Positions 15,289-23,748 are shown, counted from the stretch's first letter. The stretch is 39,922 nt of DNA from an uncultured Oscillospiraceae bacterium (GCA_900543705.1 UQSL01000009.1:1-39922); one strand, 5' to 3'. Notes: generated from the letters alone by a model not told the origin. Translations and numbers: made by a program.

Positions 15289-16653
15289 ATGCAGGCGCTG
15301 GAAATTCAGAGGGAATATTTTCAGACAGGGGAGACCCTGTCCTTTTTGCTTCGGAAACATGCGCTGCTTTCGCTGAAGCACCAGCTGAAGCTTTATGAGA
15401 AGGAGCTGCTCCGTGCCCTCACAGAAGACCTGGGAAAATCGGAATTTGAGGGGTATGAGACGGAGCTGGGCCTTGTCTACGGGGAAATTGAAGAGGCGCT
15501 GCATCATCTGAAAGGATGGATGAAATGCCAGAGAGTAGGAGCGCCGCTCATGCATTTTTTCTCCAGAGGGCGCATTTACGCGCGCCCACTTGGCGTGGTA
15601 CTCATCATCGCGCCCTGGAATTATCCGGTTTTGCTCTCTCTGGCTCCTTTGATTGGCGCAGTGGCAGCGGGAAACTGCGTGACGCTCAAATGCTCGGAGT
15701 ATGCACCACACTGCGAGAAAGCGCTGGCGGCTCTGATTCAGGACGCATTTTCTCCCGGGCATGTGTGTACGGTACAGGGCGGGGCGGAGGTTAGCGCCGC
15801 ACTGACCCATGAGCGGTACGACCATATCTTTTTCACGGGGAGCAGTGAAGTCGGAAAGAAGGTCATGGCCGCGGCGGCGGAAAATTTAGTTTCCGTGACG
15901 CTTGAGCTTGGCGGGAAAAGCCCTTGCATTGTGGAGAAGAGTGCGGATTTGCCGCTTGCCGCAAGACGGATTATTTGGGGCAAGCTGATAAACGCGGGTC
16001 AGACTTGCGTCGCTCCGGACTACCTGTTGGTACAGGAATCCGTCAAGGACAGCCTGCTTGTGGAGATGAAACGGGAGATTACCGCCCAATACGGGGAACG
16101 GCCCCTGGACAATTCGCAGTATTGCCGTATGATCAACCGCCGCCATTTCGAGCGCCTGACCGGATTAATCAACCCGGGGAAAGTTGCTTTCGGCGGAAAT
16201 TGGGACGCACAAACCCTGAAAATCGAACCGACGATCCTCGACGGGGTAAGCTTTGACGACGCGGTGATGAAGGAGGAGATTTTCGGTCCACTCCTCCCGG
16301 TGATTGCCTATAAGGATGAAGCGGAGCTTATCCGCACTCTGCGTGCCAAAGAGCATCCGCTTGCGCTCTATCTCTTTTCTAAGAATGAGGGTTTTTGCCG
16401 CCGGGTGATGGAGGCAGTGCCGTTTGGAGGCGGCTGCATCGGGGATACACTCATCCATATCACCTCCGCAAAGCTTCCCTTTGGGGGCGTTGGAATGAGT
16501 GGGATGGGTTGCTATCATGGGAAAAAGAGCTTCGATACCTTCACACACTATCAGAGTGTATTGATAAAAAGCGGCTTCCAAGTACAGTTCCGTTATCCTC
16601 CTTATGAAGGAAAACTTTCCGCACTTCGGTTCATTATGAAGCATTTCCAGTGA
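15289..16653 (+). CDS. Class 3 aldehyde dehydrogenase
   Basis: NAD(P)-dependent oxidation of fatty or aromatic aldehydes to acids. The 454-residue length is that of the short class 3 (ALDH3) group. Catalytic features are APWNYP (oxyanion asparagine, about residue 106), FTGSSEVGKKV (cofactor loop), LELGGKSPCIV (general-base glutamate) and NAGQTCVAPDY (nucleophilic cysteine, about residue 238); EEIFGPLLPV follows. GAGGAGGG precedes the ATG. It follows the M16-like gene by 14 bp, so they form one transcript. It could protect against aldehydes formed from lipids; no alcohol dehydrogenase or microcompartment gene is near. Confidence 0.95.
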   Translation: MQALEIQREYFQTGETLSFLLRKHALLSLKHQLKLYEKELLRALTEDLGKSEFEGYETELGLVYGEIEEALHHLKGWMKCQRVGAPLMHFFSRGRIYARPLGVVLIIAPWNYPVLLSLAPLIGAVAAGNCVTLKCSEYAPHCEKALAALIQDAFSPGHVCTVQGGAEVSAALTHERYDHIFFTGSSEVGKKVMAAAAENLVSVTLELGGKSPCIVEKSADLPLAARRIIWGKLINAGQTCVAPDYLLVQESVKDSLLVEMKREITAQYGERPLDNSQYCRMINRRHFERLTGLINPGKVAFGGNWDAQTLKIEPTILDGVSFDDAVMKEEIFGPLLPVIAYKDEAELIRTLRAKEHPLALYLFSKNEGFCRRVMEAVPFGGGCIGDTLIHITSAKLPFGGVGMSGMGCYHGKKSFDTFTHYQSVLIKSGFQVQFRYPPYEGKLSALRFIMKHFQ

Positions 16654-16722
16654 TTTTGAGTTGATTTCTGCACATTTTTCTTCCATTCTCCATAGTTATA
16701 GGATAAAGACGGAAACTGGGAT

Positions 16723-17442
16723 GTGAGGAACATGGCAGCAAAACGGATTCGGAGCAGCCGGGAGAAGAAGCGTATATTACTGCGCTGGTTCTGGCTGTTG
16801 TCCATCATTGTCGGGCTCTTTTTCCTTCTCGACTGGAAATTGCGCCCGATCATAAAAAAATCGAGCCTGTATCAGGCTAAAAATGTGGCGACAAGAGCCA
16901 TCAATGACGCAGTGAACACGGAACTTGACAAACTTGGCGTCAAGTACAGCTCGTTTGTAACACTGACGAGAAATTCCCAGGGGGATATCGCCGCCATCGA
17001 AACAGACACTGTCACGGCAAACAAGGTTAATGCAGCACTCATGGATGCGGTGATGGAGCGTCTGAACGATCCGCAGCAGCAGAAAATACGGTTACCGGTC
17101 GGTACGCTGTTTGGCGGTGCGTTTTTATCCGGGCATGGGCCTGAAATTGAATTTCGGGTCGTGCCGGAGGGATATGTAGAATCCGAGCTCAAAAGCAGCT
17201 TTCAGACAGCGGGTATCAACCAGACCCTGCATCAGATTGTGTTTGAAATCAAGGTGACTGTTACTGTGATTATCCCCGGTTATACCCAGACGACGGATGT
17301 AACAAGCAGCTTTCAGGTTGCGCAGACGGTAATTGTGGGTGACGTGCCGGAATCCTTTACCGAGGTGACGGAAGGCCAATCCTCCACACTTTCCAAGCTC
17401 AACGATTACAATGCCCAGACGCAGAAACAGAAACTGGAATAA
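16723..17442 (+). CDS. yunB: Sporulation protein YunB
   Basis: 239 residues, matching the YunB family of endospore formers. A basic N-terminus and one membrane helix (about residues 20-40) are followed by a conserved outside domain: AKNVATRAINDAVNTEL, DIAAIETDTVTANKVNA, RLPVGTLFGGAFLSGHGP and VIIPGYTQTTDVTSSF. In Bacillus subtilis, yunB is expressed in the mother cell under sigma-E and its loss impairs sporulation. The first start is GTG 16723; ATG 16732 is also possible but leaves only three bases after GAGG. Its presence implies that the organism, or a recent ancestor, forms spores. Confidence 0.9.
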   Translation: MRNMAAKRIRSSREKKRILLRWFWLLSIIVGLFFLLDWKLRPIIKKSSLYQAKNVATRAINDAVNTELDKLGVKYSSFVTLTRNSQGDIAAIETDTVTANKVNAALMDAVMERLNDPQQQKIRLPVGTLFGGAFLSGHGPEIEFRVVPEGYVESELKSSFQTAGINQTLHQIVFEIKVTVTVIIPGYTQTTDVTSSFQVAQTVIVGDVPESFTEVTEGQSSTLSKLNDYNAQTQKQKLE

Positions 17443-17475
17443 TTTTATGAAATTTGCAATGGGATTCGGATTTAC

Positions 17476-17504
17476 TTGCCTGTTTTGTGGAACTATATTA
17501 TAAT
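17476..17504 (+). promoter_or_regulatory. Promoter for degV
   Basis: -35 TTGCCT (17476-17481), exactly 17 bases, -10 TATAAT (17499-17504). Confidence 0.65.
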
Positions 17505-17556
17505 AGATGAAAAAGAGCGGCACGGTGGATGTGCCTAGGAAAAAGAGGTGCCAGAA

Positions 17557-18435
17557 ATGAACAGGGATTATATCATTATCACAGATCCTTGCTGTGATTT
17601 GCCGGAGGATTATCTTGAAAAAAACGGGCTTGTCATCCTGCCGATGCCATATACCATTGAATCGAAAACCTACACAGGAGAAGCGGATAACCGTCTGACT
17701 CCAAAGGAGTTTTATGCAAAAATGCGCGCGGGTAACATGCCGGTTACCGCGCAGGTCACACCGGAAAAGGCGACTATAGTGTTTGAGGAATACCTCCAGA
17801 AAGGATACGATATCCTGTGCATCGCATTTTCATCGGCGCTCAGCGGCACGTATAACAGCGACCGGCTGGCGGCGGAGGAATTACTGGAAAAATATCCGGA
17901 ACAGAAAATCTATGTTGTGGATTCCCTGTGCGCTTCTCTGGGCGAAGGCCTCCTCATCGACTATGCTGTGCGGATGAAGCTGAAAGGGGAAGATATTGAT
18001 ACAGTGCGCGACTGGGTGGAGAACAACAAACTCCACCTGTGCCATAACTTTACCGTCGACGATTTGTTTCATCTTCATAGAGGCGGGCGTGTCTCCAAAG
18101 CGGCCGCCATCTTCGGTTCCATGCTCAGCGTCAAGCCGGTACTGCATGTGGATAACGAAGGCCGCCTGATTCCGATTGCCAAGGTGCGCGGCAGGAAGCA
18201 GTCCCTAAACGCTCTGGTGGACAACATGGAAAAGCAGCTGGGAAGCTTTAAGGGCAAAAATCCCCGCGTCTTTATCAGCCATGGGGACTGTGAAGCGGAT
18301 GCCCGGTATGTAGAGGACCAGGTAAAGCAGCGCTTTGGTATTGAATCGTCTTTGATTCACTATGTCGGGCCGGTCATCGGTGCACACTCTGGACCGGGAA
18401 CGGTTGCGCTCTTCTTCCTCGGGGATGAGAGATAA
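17557..18435 (+). CDS. DegV-family fatty-acid-binding protein
   Basis: 292 residues. The family binds a fatty acid between two domains and can present it to fatty acid kinase for phospholipid synthesis. Visible motifs are IIITDPCCDLPEDYL (family TDS/TDP opening), SSALSGTYNS (about residue 93, contacts the carboxylate), LFHLHRGGRVSKAAAIFG and LHVDNEGRLIPIAKVRG. The start at 17557 is preferred because AGAGGTG lies about 7 bases upstream; an in-frame GTG at 17548 would overlap that site. It has its own promoter and terminator. Firmicutes carry several DegV paralogues, so the particular lipid is unknown. Confidence 0.93.
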   Translation: MNRDYIIITDPCCDLPEDYLEKNGLVILPMPYTIESKTYTGEADNRLTPKEFYAKMRAGNMPVTAQVTPEKATIVFEEYLQKGYDILCIAFSSALSGTYNSDRLAAEELLEKYPEQKIYVVDSLCASLGEGLLIDYAVRMKLKGEDIDTVRDWVENNKLHLCHNFTVDDLFHLHRGGRVSKAAAIFGSMLSVKPVLHVDNEGRLIPIAKVRGRKQSLNALVDNMEKQLGSFKGKNPRVFISHGDCEADARYVEDQVKQRFGIESSLIHYVGPVIGAHSGPGTVALFFLGDER

Positions 18436-18458
18436 GCAGAAATTGATATCAGCAGGAA

Positions 18459-18489
18459 AAAGCGGCGGAGTGTATCCGCCGCTTTCTTT
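18459..18489 (+). terminator. Terminator after degV
   Basis: AAAGCGGCGGA pairs with TCCGCCGCTTT across five bases and leads into TTTCTTT. It is only 10-20 bp before the HNH gene, which may be reached by read-through. Confidence 0.75.
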
Positions 18490-18507
18490 GGATAGAGGAT
18501 GGATCAT

Positions 18508-18924
18508 ATGCTAAGGGACAAGACAGTCAAACGCTATATTTTCTTGCGGGAACAGGGTAGGTGCTATTACTGCGGCAAACGCCTATCCATGGCAAATGCA
18601 ACGCTCGATCATTATCTTCCCCGCTCTGCGGGCGGACCGGGACAGTTTTACAACCTTGTGCTCTGCTGCAAGGCATGTAATTTTTTTAAACAGGCGGAGC
18701 ATTTGAGCGAGCCTCATGCGCTGATGATGGAGTTGTTCCGGCGCGGCGTAAAAGACGGCTTTGTTCGATTCGTCAAACCCATTGAACGGGAATGGGGGAT
18801 GCGACTGTGTGAACAAATCGAACGAATCATCACTTTTGGAGGCGGGAAAATCGTCTTCCAAAGCGGAGACTTTCGAATTACCGTGCAGGAAAATCGAGTG
18901 GTCCAGGTGAAAAAGACGCGATAA
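18508..18924 (+). CDS. HNH-family endonuclease-like protein
   Basis: 138 residues. An HNH/McrA-type domain occupies the first half: CYYCGKRL (zinc knuckle), TLDHYLPRSAGGPGQFYNL (the DH with downstream N of the HNH core) and CCKACNFFKQ (second zinc pair). This is the stand-alone, RRXRR-free form found scattered in bacterial genomes and mobile DNA. The C-terminal half is unassigned. ATG 18508 is chosen because AGAGGA ends 8 bases before it; ATG 18499 lies inside that site. Nuclease activity is expected from the intact motif, but its target and biological role are unknown. Confidence 0.85.
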   Translation: MLRDKTVKRYIFLREQGRCYYCGKRLSMANATLDHYLPRSAGGPGQFYNLVLCCKACNFFKQAEHLSEPHALMMELFRRGVKDGFVRFVKPIEREWGMRLCEQIERIITFGGGKIVFQSGDFRITVQENRVVQVKKTR

Positions 18925-18985
18925 GTATAAAGGGGCTTCTGGCAGGAATCTTCGAAACGGCAATGCGTAGGGTTCTGTGAAAACG

Positions 18986-19022
18986 AAAAAACAGAGGGTG
19001 AATCTTTTACCCTCTGTTTTTT
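18986..19022. terminator. Bidirectional intrinsic terminator
   Basis: AAAAAACAGAGGGT pairs with ACCCTCTGTTTTTT across nine bases, between the convergent HNH (plus) and EamA (minus) genes. Confidence 0.85.
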
Positions 19023-19033
19023 TTATAACTCTG

Positions 19034-19903
19034 TTACAGCAGCATCGCCAGAGTACCGGCAACAATCAGCACAAGACCGGCCAGTGCTTTTCGGTTAAGC
19101 TTTTCTTTGAATACAAGATAGGAAAAAGCGATGGTGACCAAGATGCTTAGTTTGTCAATCGGTACAACAACACTGGCCAGGCCATCCCGTAGGGCCTTGT
19201 AATAACACAGCCAGGAGGCCCCGGTTGCAAGACCGGAAAGGAAGATGAAGCCGAATTCCCGCTTGGGTACTTGCCGAACCGTGTGCTGCTTTCCGGTGAC
19301 AAAGACAACGACCCAGGCCATTAGCAGAACAACGCAGGTGCGAATAGCAGTTCCAAGGTTTGACTCCACACCGCTGATGCCGACTTTTCCGAGAATTGCC
19401 GTGAGGCTCGCGAAGACTGCGGAGAGCACGGCATAGACAAACCACAAATTGCTTTTTGGCCTTTCCGGCTCTGTGTGCTGAGTCTCCTGTTTCTGAATCA
19501 TCAGATAGGTGCCGAAAGCGATGGCAAGTATGGAAATCCCTTTGATCCAGGTGATACCCTCTCCCAGTAAAATCAGGGCCAGTACCATGGTGAGTACGGT
19601 GCTCGATTTATCGATTGGGACAACCTTGTTGATATCGCCTAATTGAAGCGCCCGGAAATAGCACAGCCAGGAAGCTCCGGTTGCAAGGCCGGAGAGAATT
19701 AAAAAAACCCATGCCTTTGCGCCCACAGAGGAAATCGTAGTTTGAGATCCGGTGAGAAACACCATAATCCAGGAAAATATTAATACTACAACCGTACGGA
19801 TGGCGGTTGCCACATTGGAATCCGTCTGCTTAATCCCGCATTTTGCAAGGATCGAGGTGAGCCCGGCAAAAAACGCAGAACCAAATGCAAAGACTACCCA
19901 CAT
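19034..19903 (-). CDS. EamA (DMT superfamily) transporter
   Basis: 289-residue membrane protein with ten predicted helices in two homologous halves. The internal duplication is very clear: TAIRTVVVLIFSWIMVFLTG and TAIRTCVVLLMAWVVVFVTG, and GLATGASWLCYFRALQLGD and GLATGASWLCYYKALRDG, lie at matching positions. These are the EamA repeats of the drug/metabolite transporter group, which export amino acids, nucleosides or other small molecules; the substrate is not deducible. GGGAGAAGG precedes the ATG. Confidence 0.93.
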   Translation of the reverse strand: MWVVFAFGSAFFAGLTSILAKCGIKQTDSNVATAIRTVVVLIFSWIMVFLTGSQTTISSVGAKAWVFLILSGLATGASWLCYFRALQLGDINKVVPIDKSSTVLTMVLALILLGEGITWIKGISILAIAFGTYLMIQKQETQHTEPERPKSNLWFVYAVLSAVFASLTAILGKVGISGVESNLGTAIRTCVVLLMAWVVVFVTGKQHTVRQVPKREFGFIFLSGLATGASWLCYYKALRDGLASVVVPIDKLSILVTIAFSYLVFKEKLNRKALAGLVLIVAGTLAMLL

Positions 19904-19932
19904 TGAATAAACCTTCTCCCTTTTCTCTCACA

Positions 19933-19961
19933 GTTAAATGGAGGAAATCTCCGGTTGTCAA
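19933..19961 (-). promoter_or_regulatory. Possible promoter for the EamA transporter
   Basis: Minus strand -35 TTGACA (19956-19961), 17-base spacer, weak -10 TTTAAC (19933-19938). Confidence 0.4.
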
Positions 19962-20210
19962 TGATCCTGATTGGAACAGCGGCCCAGTAACGCCGATACG
20001 TGAAAAACCCCGAACGGCTTTCCTGTTTGGATTTGATATAAAGCACGTCGAGCATTCGGGGAAATACCCTGCGGTCATCTTCACTCATCAAAAGTGATGG
20101 CATACCTGCCGTTACGAGTCATTATATCCTAATAAACTTTTAAAAGATAGGGAAAAGCTGTACCAAGATACAAAACAGAAACTGTATATGTTGACCCAGT
20201 TGTGGAGAGT
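19962..20210. other. Intergenic interval, no gene recognised
   Basis: Several short frames overlap on both strands (for example a 69-codon minus frame ending at 19894), but none has a good ribosome site or a familiar sequence. The right half is AT-rich and leads into the padR promoter. Confidence 0.3.
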
Positions 20211-20217
20211 AAAATAA

Positions 20218-20235
20218 TAAATACTACCAAGTATT
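20218..20235. promoter_or_regulatory. Inverted repeat upstream of padR promoter (candidate operator)
   Basis: AAATACT-ACCA-AGTATTT, perfect 7-bp arms, about 15 bp before the -35 box. PadR-family proteins commonly bind such sites in their own promoters. Confidence 0.45.
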
Positions 20236-20250
20236 TTTATAAATTTAGTA

Positions 20251-20279
20251 TTGTGTAATAAACAGTACTGTGCTATAAT
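20251..20279 (+). promoter_or_regulatory. Promoter of the padR operon, spacer containing a palindrome
   Basis: -35 TTGTGT (20251-20256), 17 bases, -10 TATAAT (20274-20279). The spacer contains the perfect 8-bp palindrome CAGTACTG, sharing AGTA with the upstream repeat, which suits autorepression. Confidence 0.6.
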
Positions 20280-20300
20280 TCCATTAAAGGTGGTGAGTAC

Positions 20301-20627
20301 ATGAACACACAATTTCGCAAAGGTGTGATTGAAATGTGTATTCTAGCTTTGATCGATAGACATGATATGTATGGCTATGAAGTCGTGCAGAACATCGCCT
20401 CTTATACTGAAATCAATGAGGGAACAGTCTATCCCATTCTCCGCAGGCTGACACAAGAAGATTACTTTGAAACCTATCTGGTGGAAAGCAGCGGAGGACC
20501 GGCCCGGAAATATTACAGGATGACTGTCAGGGGAAGAGGCTATCTGTGGTCGCTCAAAGAGGAATGGAAAGAATTTTCCGGTATGGTAAATGAAATTTTG
20601 TGGGGTGAAACTGATGACAAAGCTTGA
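20301..20627 (+). CDS. PadR-family transcriptional regulator
   Basis: 108-residue winged-helix regulator. It has the small PadR form: FRKGVIEMCILALIDRHDMYGYEVVQNI (described by its first residues), then NEGTVYPILRRLTQEDYFE as recognition helix and wing, then RKYYRMTVRGRGYL. Such proteins usually repress their own operon and are released by a ligand or envelope stress. GGTGGTGAG lies before the ATG. The next gene begins inside its final codons (14-bp overlap), so the three genes to 22237 are translated as one unit. Confidence 0.93.
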   Translation: MNTQFRKGVIEMCILALIDRHDMYGYEVVQNIASYTEINEGTVYPILRRLTQEDYFETYLVESSGGPARKYYRMTVRGRGYLWSLKEEWKEFSGMVNEILWGETDDKA

Positions 20628-21243
20628 TTATCTGTCCAGTCTGGAACGGTATTTGAAACGCCAGATACCGGAAGAAGAAATTTATGAAATTATGCGCGAT
20701 TACGCGGAATACTTTGAGGACGGAAAAAATCAGGGGAAAACTGAGGATGAAATCTCTGCTTCACTCGGTTCCCCTTATGATATCGCCAGGCAGATTATTA
20801 CTGAAGAAAAAGGGGAGCAGCAGATTCCAAAACAACAGCGCCCGAAAATCGACTACAAAAAGGTGTCAAGAAAAGTGAAAGACCTCAATATCGGCGGCTT
20901 TTTTCTGTTGCTTGTCCTCGTGTTTTTAATGATTATCATTGTTCCGCCTCTGATTTTACTGCTGGCCTCTGCGACAATGATGTTCGCATTTCTGGCCTTT
21001 GCCGGCATCATCGGCTTGATTGTAGCGGTTTCTTCGTTTGTGTTTGGAACGTTCTGGATTGGCCTGTGCTCACTGTTTGCCAGCATATTTTGCATAGCTT
21101 TGGGTGTTGCGGGAGCGATCTTCTGCGGCTGGCTGGTGCGTAAGTGCTATCGGTACCTGGTTGAACGGTTCCACCGGTATACCCGCCCGGTGAGAAAGCA
21201 ACAAAAGAATGCGGAAGAGGAAGGGGAGGAACAGAATGTTTAA
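20614..21243 (+). CDS. HAAS-domain (DUF1700) membrane protein
   Basis: 209 residues. The N-terminal HAAS/DUF1700 domain shows as YLSSLERYLKRQIPEEEIYE, IMRDYAEYFEDG and SASLGSPYDIARQII. After a basic lysine-rich linker there are three long hydrophobic segments (about residues 95-185). HAAS-domain proteins are typically encoded directly after a PadR regulator and are thought to pass membrane or ligand signals to it. The start at 20614 has GGGGTGA upstream; the stop overlaps the next start by eight bases. Confidence 0.85.
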   Translation: MTKLDYLSSLERYLKRQIPEEEIYEIMRDYAEYFEDGKNQGKTEDEISASLGSPYDIARQIITEEKGEQQIPKQQRPKIDYKKVSRKVKDLNIGGFFLLLVLVFLMIIIVPPLILLLASATMMFAFLAFAGIIGLIVAVSSFVFGTFWIGLCSLFASIFCIALGVAGAIFCGWLVRKCYRYLVERFHRYTRPVRKQQKNAEEEGEEQNV

Positions 21244-22237
21244 GCGGTTTGTCATGATACTCTGTATTGTTATGGGCATAAGTTTTCTCGGTACGGCAAT
21301 TTCTGTCCCGTTTGCCGTCAATGACGTGATGGATATTTACAATACTGTTGTAAAAGAAAGCGAAGAAAACAAGAAATCCGAAATCATCAACCCCGAGTCC
21401 AAGCGCATCGATTTGACTGCCTCAAACGGATATTTTACCGTGGAAGTGAAGCAATCTACCGACGGCCAAGTCCGGATTGAGTACTATGACAACCGGTTTT
21501 ATCAGACCAATGTGACCACTACCCAACAGGCAGACCGTACAACGGTTATGCTTGAAGTGAAGGAGGATCTGCCGGTTTTCAACGTTTCTGTACGGACGAT
21601 GATTGAAAGCATAGTATCCGATTCCCGGGCAAACAATGTCGTACTCTATATTCCAAAGGATGTGAGCTTGTACAGCGAAAGCCTCCATGGCAATGTGTAT
21701 TATGATAGCTCGGTAGAATTCGCAAACCAAAAGGAACTGGTGCAGCAGCAGGAACGTGAACGCCATCAGGAAAAGTATGAGAATTATCTGGAGCGGACAA
21801 TGGAGCTGGATGAGGAGCTCAACAGTTATTATCAGCAGATAGAACAGGATAAGGCACGCTATATGATGACCGGAGCCAATTCGGATTCCGAAGATTCCGG
21901 CTATAATTATGCGGAATATCTTTCCGATGTGACGGACATCTATCATAGTATTAGCCGCTGCGAGCAAAGCCGGATTAATATCGGAAAGGGTATCCAGTCC
22001 GACTTTGATGTGGGTGCAGCCTGGAGCAAGGCAAGCGATCTGCTCGAACAACAAAAGCAGTTCGATTTGACCGAGGGGGATTTAAAACGGATGGAACAGC
22101 AGTTTCGCAGTGGGCAAATCAGCAAAACGGTCTATGAAACGGAAAACGCCTCTTTGCAGGCAAAGCTTGAAGAGATCAGAACAAACCGGGACACACTCAA
22201 ATCTGAATATGACCAGCTGTTCGCGGCAATCGGTTAG
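21236..22237 (+). CDS. DUF4097-like surface protein with a coiled-coil extension
   Basis: 333 residues. An N-terminal membrane segment (about residues 4-26) is followed by a beta-strand-rich part (KRIDLTASNGYFTVEVKQ, VRIEYYDN, NVVLYIPKDVSLYSESLHG) that fits DUF4097, the partner usually found in padR-DUF1700 operons. In place of the usual full beta repeat, the second half is charged and helical: about 150 residues rich in E, Q, K and R with heptad-like spacing, from QKELVQQQERERHQEKYENY onward. It is probably an extracytoplasmic sensor or adhesin-like component. GGGGAGGAA precedes the ATG. Assignment to DUF4097 is moderate because the domain seems interrupted or shortened. Confidence 0.7.
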   Translation: MFKRFVMILCIVMGISFLGTAISVPFAVNDVMDIYNTVVKESEENKKSEIINPESKRIDLTASNGYFTVEVKQSTDGQVRIEYYDNRFYQTNVTTTQQADRTTVMLEVKEDLPVFNVSVRTMIESIVSDSRANNVVLYIPKDVSLYSESLHGNVYYDSSVEFANQKELVQQQERERHQEKYENYLERTMELDEELNSYYQQIEQDKARYMMTGANSDSEDSGYNYAEYLSDVTDIYHSISRCEQSRINIGKGIQSDFDVGAAWSKASDLLEQQKQFDLTEGDLKRMEQQFRSGQISKTVYETENASLQAKLEEIRTNRDTLKSEYDQLFAAIG

Positions 22238-22377
22238 ACAAAAAAGGAACGCCCCCGGCATGAAACGTTCTGAAATGCTCCTGCCTTTTACAGGATAACA
22301 TGGAGGAAACTTCCATATTTCGCAGCAGTTTCGAAAACCATTGCTTTGCAGCGTGTCAGAAATGGAGTTGAATTGAC

Positions 22378-22560
22378 ATGAAAAAGATTGTTATCATCCT
22401 GGTCAGTGTTTTGATAGCGGCCACCTCGGCAGCGTACAGTCACGAGAATGTCATGAGGGCTTTCCATGTGGAGGAAATTCATACAGGAGAGAATACCACC
22501 GATGTGGCACAAGGCTCTTTACAGAATAAAACAGAATTTTCGTTTCTGGATTTATTGTAG
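22378..22560 (+). CDS. Small predicted secreted peptide of unknown function
   Basis: 60 codons. The first 20 residues (MKKIVIILVSVLIAATSAAY) form a textbook signal peptide with a possible cleavage after SAA. The mature part of about 40 residues is polar and lacks cysteines. A GGAG sits 11 bases before the ATG. It has no recognised homologue and lies between the DUF4097-like gene and the VanY-type gene; it could belong with either or be a remnant. Confidence 0.45.
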   Translation: MKKIVIILVSVLIAATSAAYSHENVMRAFHVEEIHTGENTTDVAQGSLQNKTEFSFLDLL

Positions 22561-22729
22561 AGTAAGCAGGAGTCATGCGTTTTACTTCTTCCACTCAGGT
22601 CAAGGACAGTGAATTTTCGAACTCAGCGAAATTGGGGAAACCGCGGTCTCTTATGCCGAGACATGGGACCAAACCTTTTGAAATGACTGGATACCGGATT
22701 GATGATACAGATGGAGAGATCAGCACTTG

Positions 22730-23614
22730 ATGAAACAAAAGCATAAATTCAAAGCAGGAATTGTGGTTTTCTGTGTAGCGACGTTCGCTCTCCTTGCGGC
22801 TGTCGGAGCACTTATCCTTCGCAGTGATTGGCTCTTTGCCATTTCCCAGCAGGTTTCTGCCTTGTTCCGGAATATCGAATTCCGACAGGTTAATTTCTCC
22901 CCAGAACAACTGGAAACGATCGAACTGTCGGATTTGATGAACCGAAAAGATGTGCAGGTTGGGGAATCCCTGGTGCTTATCAATGCGGAGCATCCCACCG
23001 GGAACATGACCTTCTCTCTGGAAGAGTACAAGAATACCGGTCTGCTGATGAACACATGTGCACTGCAATCTTATTCCGAGTTGAGTGCTGCGGTGCTCGA
23101 GCAGACCGGGGAAAAGCTATACGTCAACAACTCCTACCGCTCCAGGGAAGAACAGGAGGAAGTCTTCGCTGAGGAGGGAAGTACCACTGCTGCAAAGCCG
23201 GGTGAGAGCGAGCATGAAACCGGCCTTGCAATGGATGTCTATGTCTATGGTCTGGCAGGGCCGGGCTTTATCAAATCCAGTGCCGGGCAGTTCATCGCCT
23301 CTCAAGGGTGGAAGTACGGCTTTATTGTCCGGTATCCAAAGGATAAAACTGCAAAAACCGGCATATCCTATGAGCCGTGGCATATCCGCTATGTAGGAAA
23401 GCCGCATGCTCAGATTCTCTACAATAAAAATTGGTGTTTGGAAGACTATTTTGAACATTTAAAAGCGGGGCGGTTCTACTACAGTGGGGAGTACCTCATT
23501 ACCCGTCAGCCAAAGGATGGTCCTGTCAAGCTCCCTATTGGGATAACTGAACTCTCAGTATCCGAGGACAACATGGGAAACCTCGTTATAACCGGAAAAT
23601 ATCCGAAAGCGTAG
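22730..23614 (+). CDS. VanY-type D-Ala-D-Ala carboxypeptidase (peptidase M15B)
   Basis: 294 residues. A single N-terminal membrane helix (about residues 8-30) anchors an outside zinc peptidase domain. NNSYRSREEQEEVF, SEHETGLAMDVYVYG (zinc-binding SxHxxGxAxD) and EPWHIRYVG (third ligand and catalytic Glu) are all intact. It trims the terminal D-alanine from peptidoglycan stem peptides. About 75 residues follow the catalytic core. The start is ATG 22730 or the TTG just before it; GGAGAG lies upstream. No van regulatory or ligase genes are present, so it is a wall-maintenance enzyme rather than a resistance operon. Confidence 0.9.
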   Translation: MKQKHKFKAGIVVFCVATFALLAAVGALILRSDWLFAISQQVSALFRNIEFRQVNFSPEQLETIELSDLMNRKDVQVGESLVLINAEHPTGNMTFSLEEYKNTGLLMNTCALQSYSELSAAVLEQTGEKLYVNNSYRSREEQEEVFAEEGSTTAAKPGESEHETGLAMDVYVYGLAGPGFIKSSAGQFIASQGWKYGFIVRYPKDKTAKTGISYEPWHIRYVGKPHAQILYNKNWCLEDYFEHLKAGRFYYSGEYLITRQPKDGPVKLPIGITELSVSEDNMGNLVITGKYPKA

Positions 23615-23702
23615 GCTTCTTATACCTTGGTAAATTCTGAAAATCCGAAATCCTTTCTCAGATGCATCTGCTTACTCAGTACGATACCAAATGGGCTGAA
23701 CA

Positions 23703-23747
23703 GTCAAAAAATCCCTTTCTCCTTCTTGGAGAAAGGGATTTTTTGAC
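23703..23747. terminator. Long bidirectional terminator
   Basis: A perfect 20-bp stem (23703-23722 with 23728-23747) around TTCTT, with A6 and T6 runs, between the convergent VanY-type gene and the 107-residue protein gene. Confidence 0.92.
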
Positions 23748-23748
23748 T

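Noticed and set aside
19885..20103. Overlapping 69-84-codon frames on both strands before padR
   Set aside because: No ribosome sites, no recognisable residues, and they conflict with the EamA transporter promoter.
22730..23614. Vancomycin-resistance vanY operon
   Set aside because: Only the carboxypeptidase is present; vanR/S, vanH/A/X and ligases are absent. It is a housekeeping wall enzyme type.
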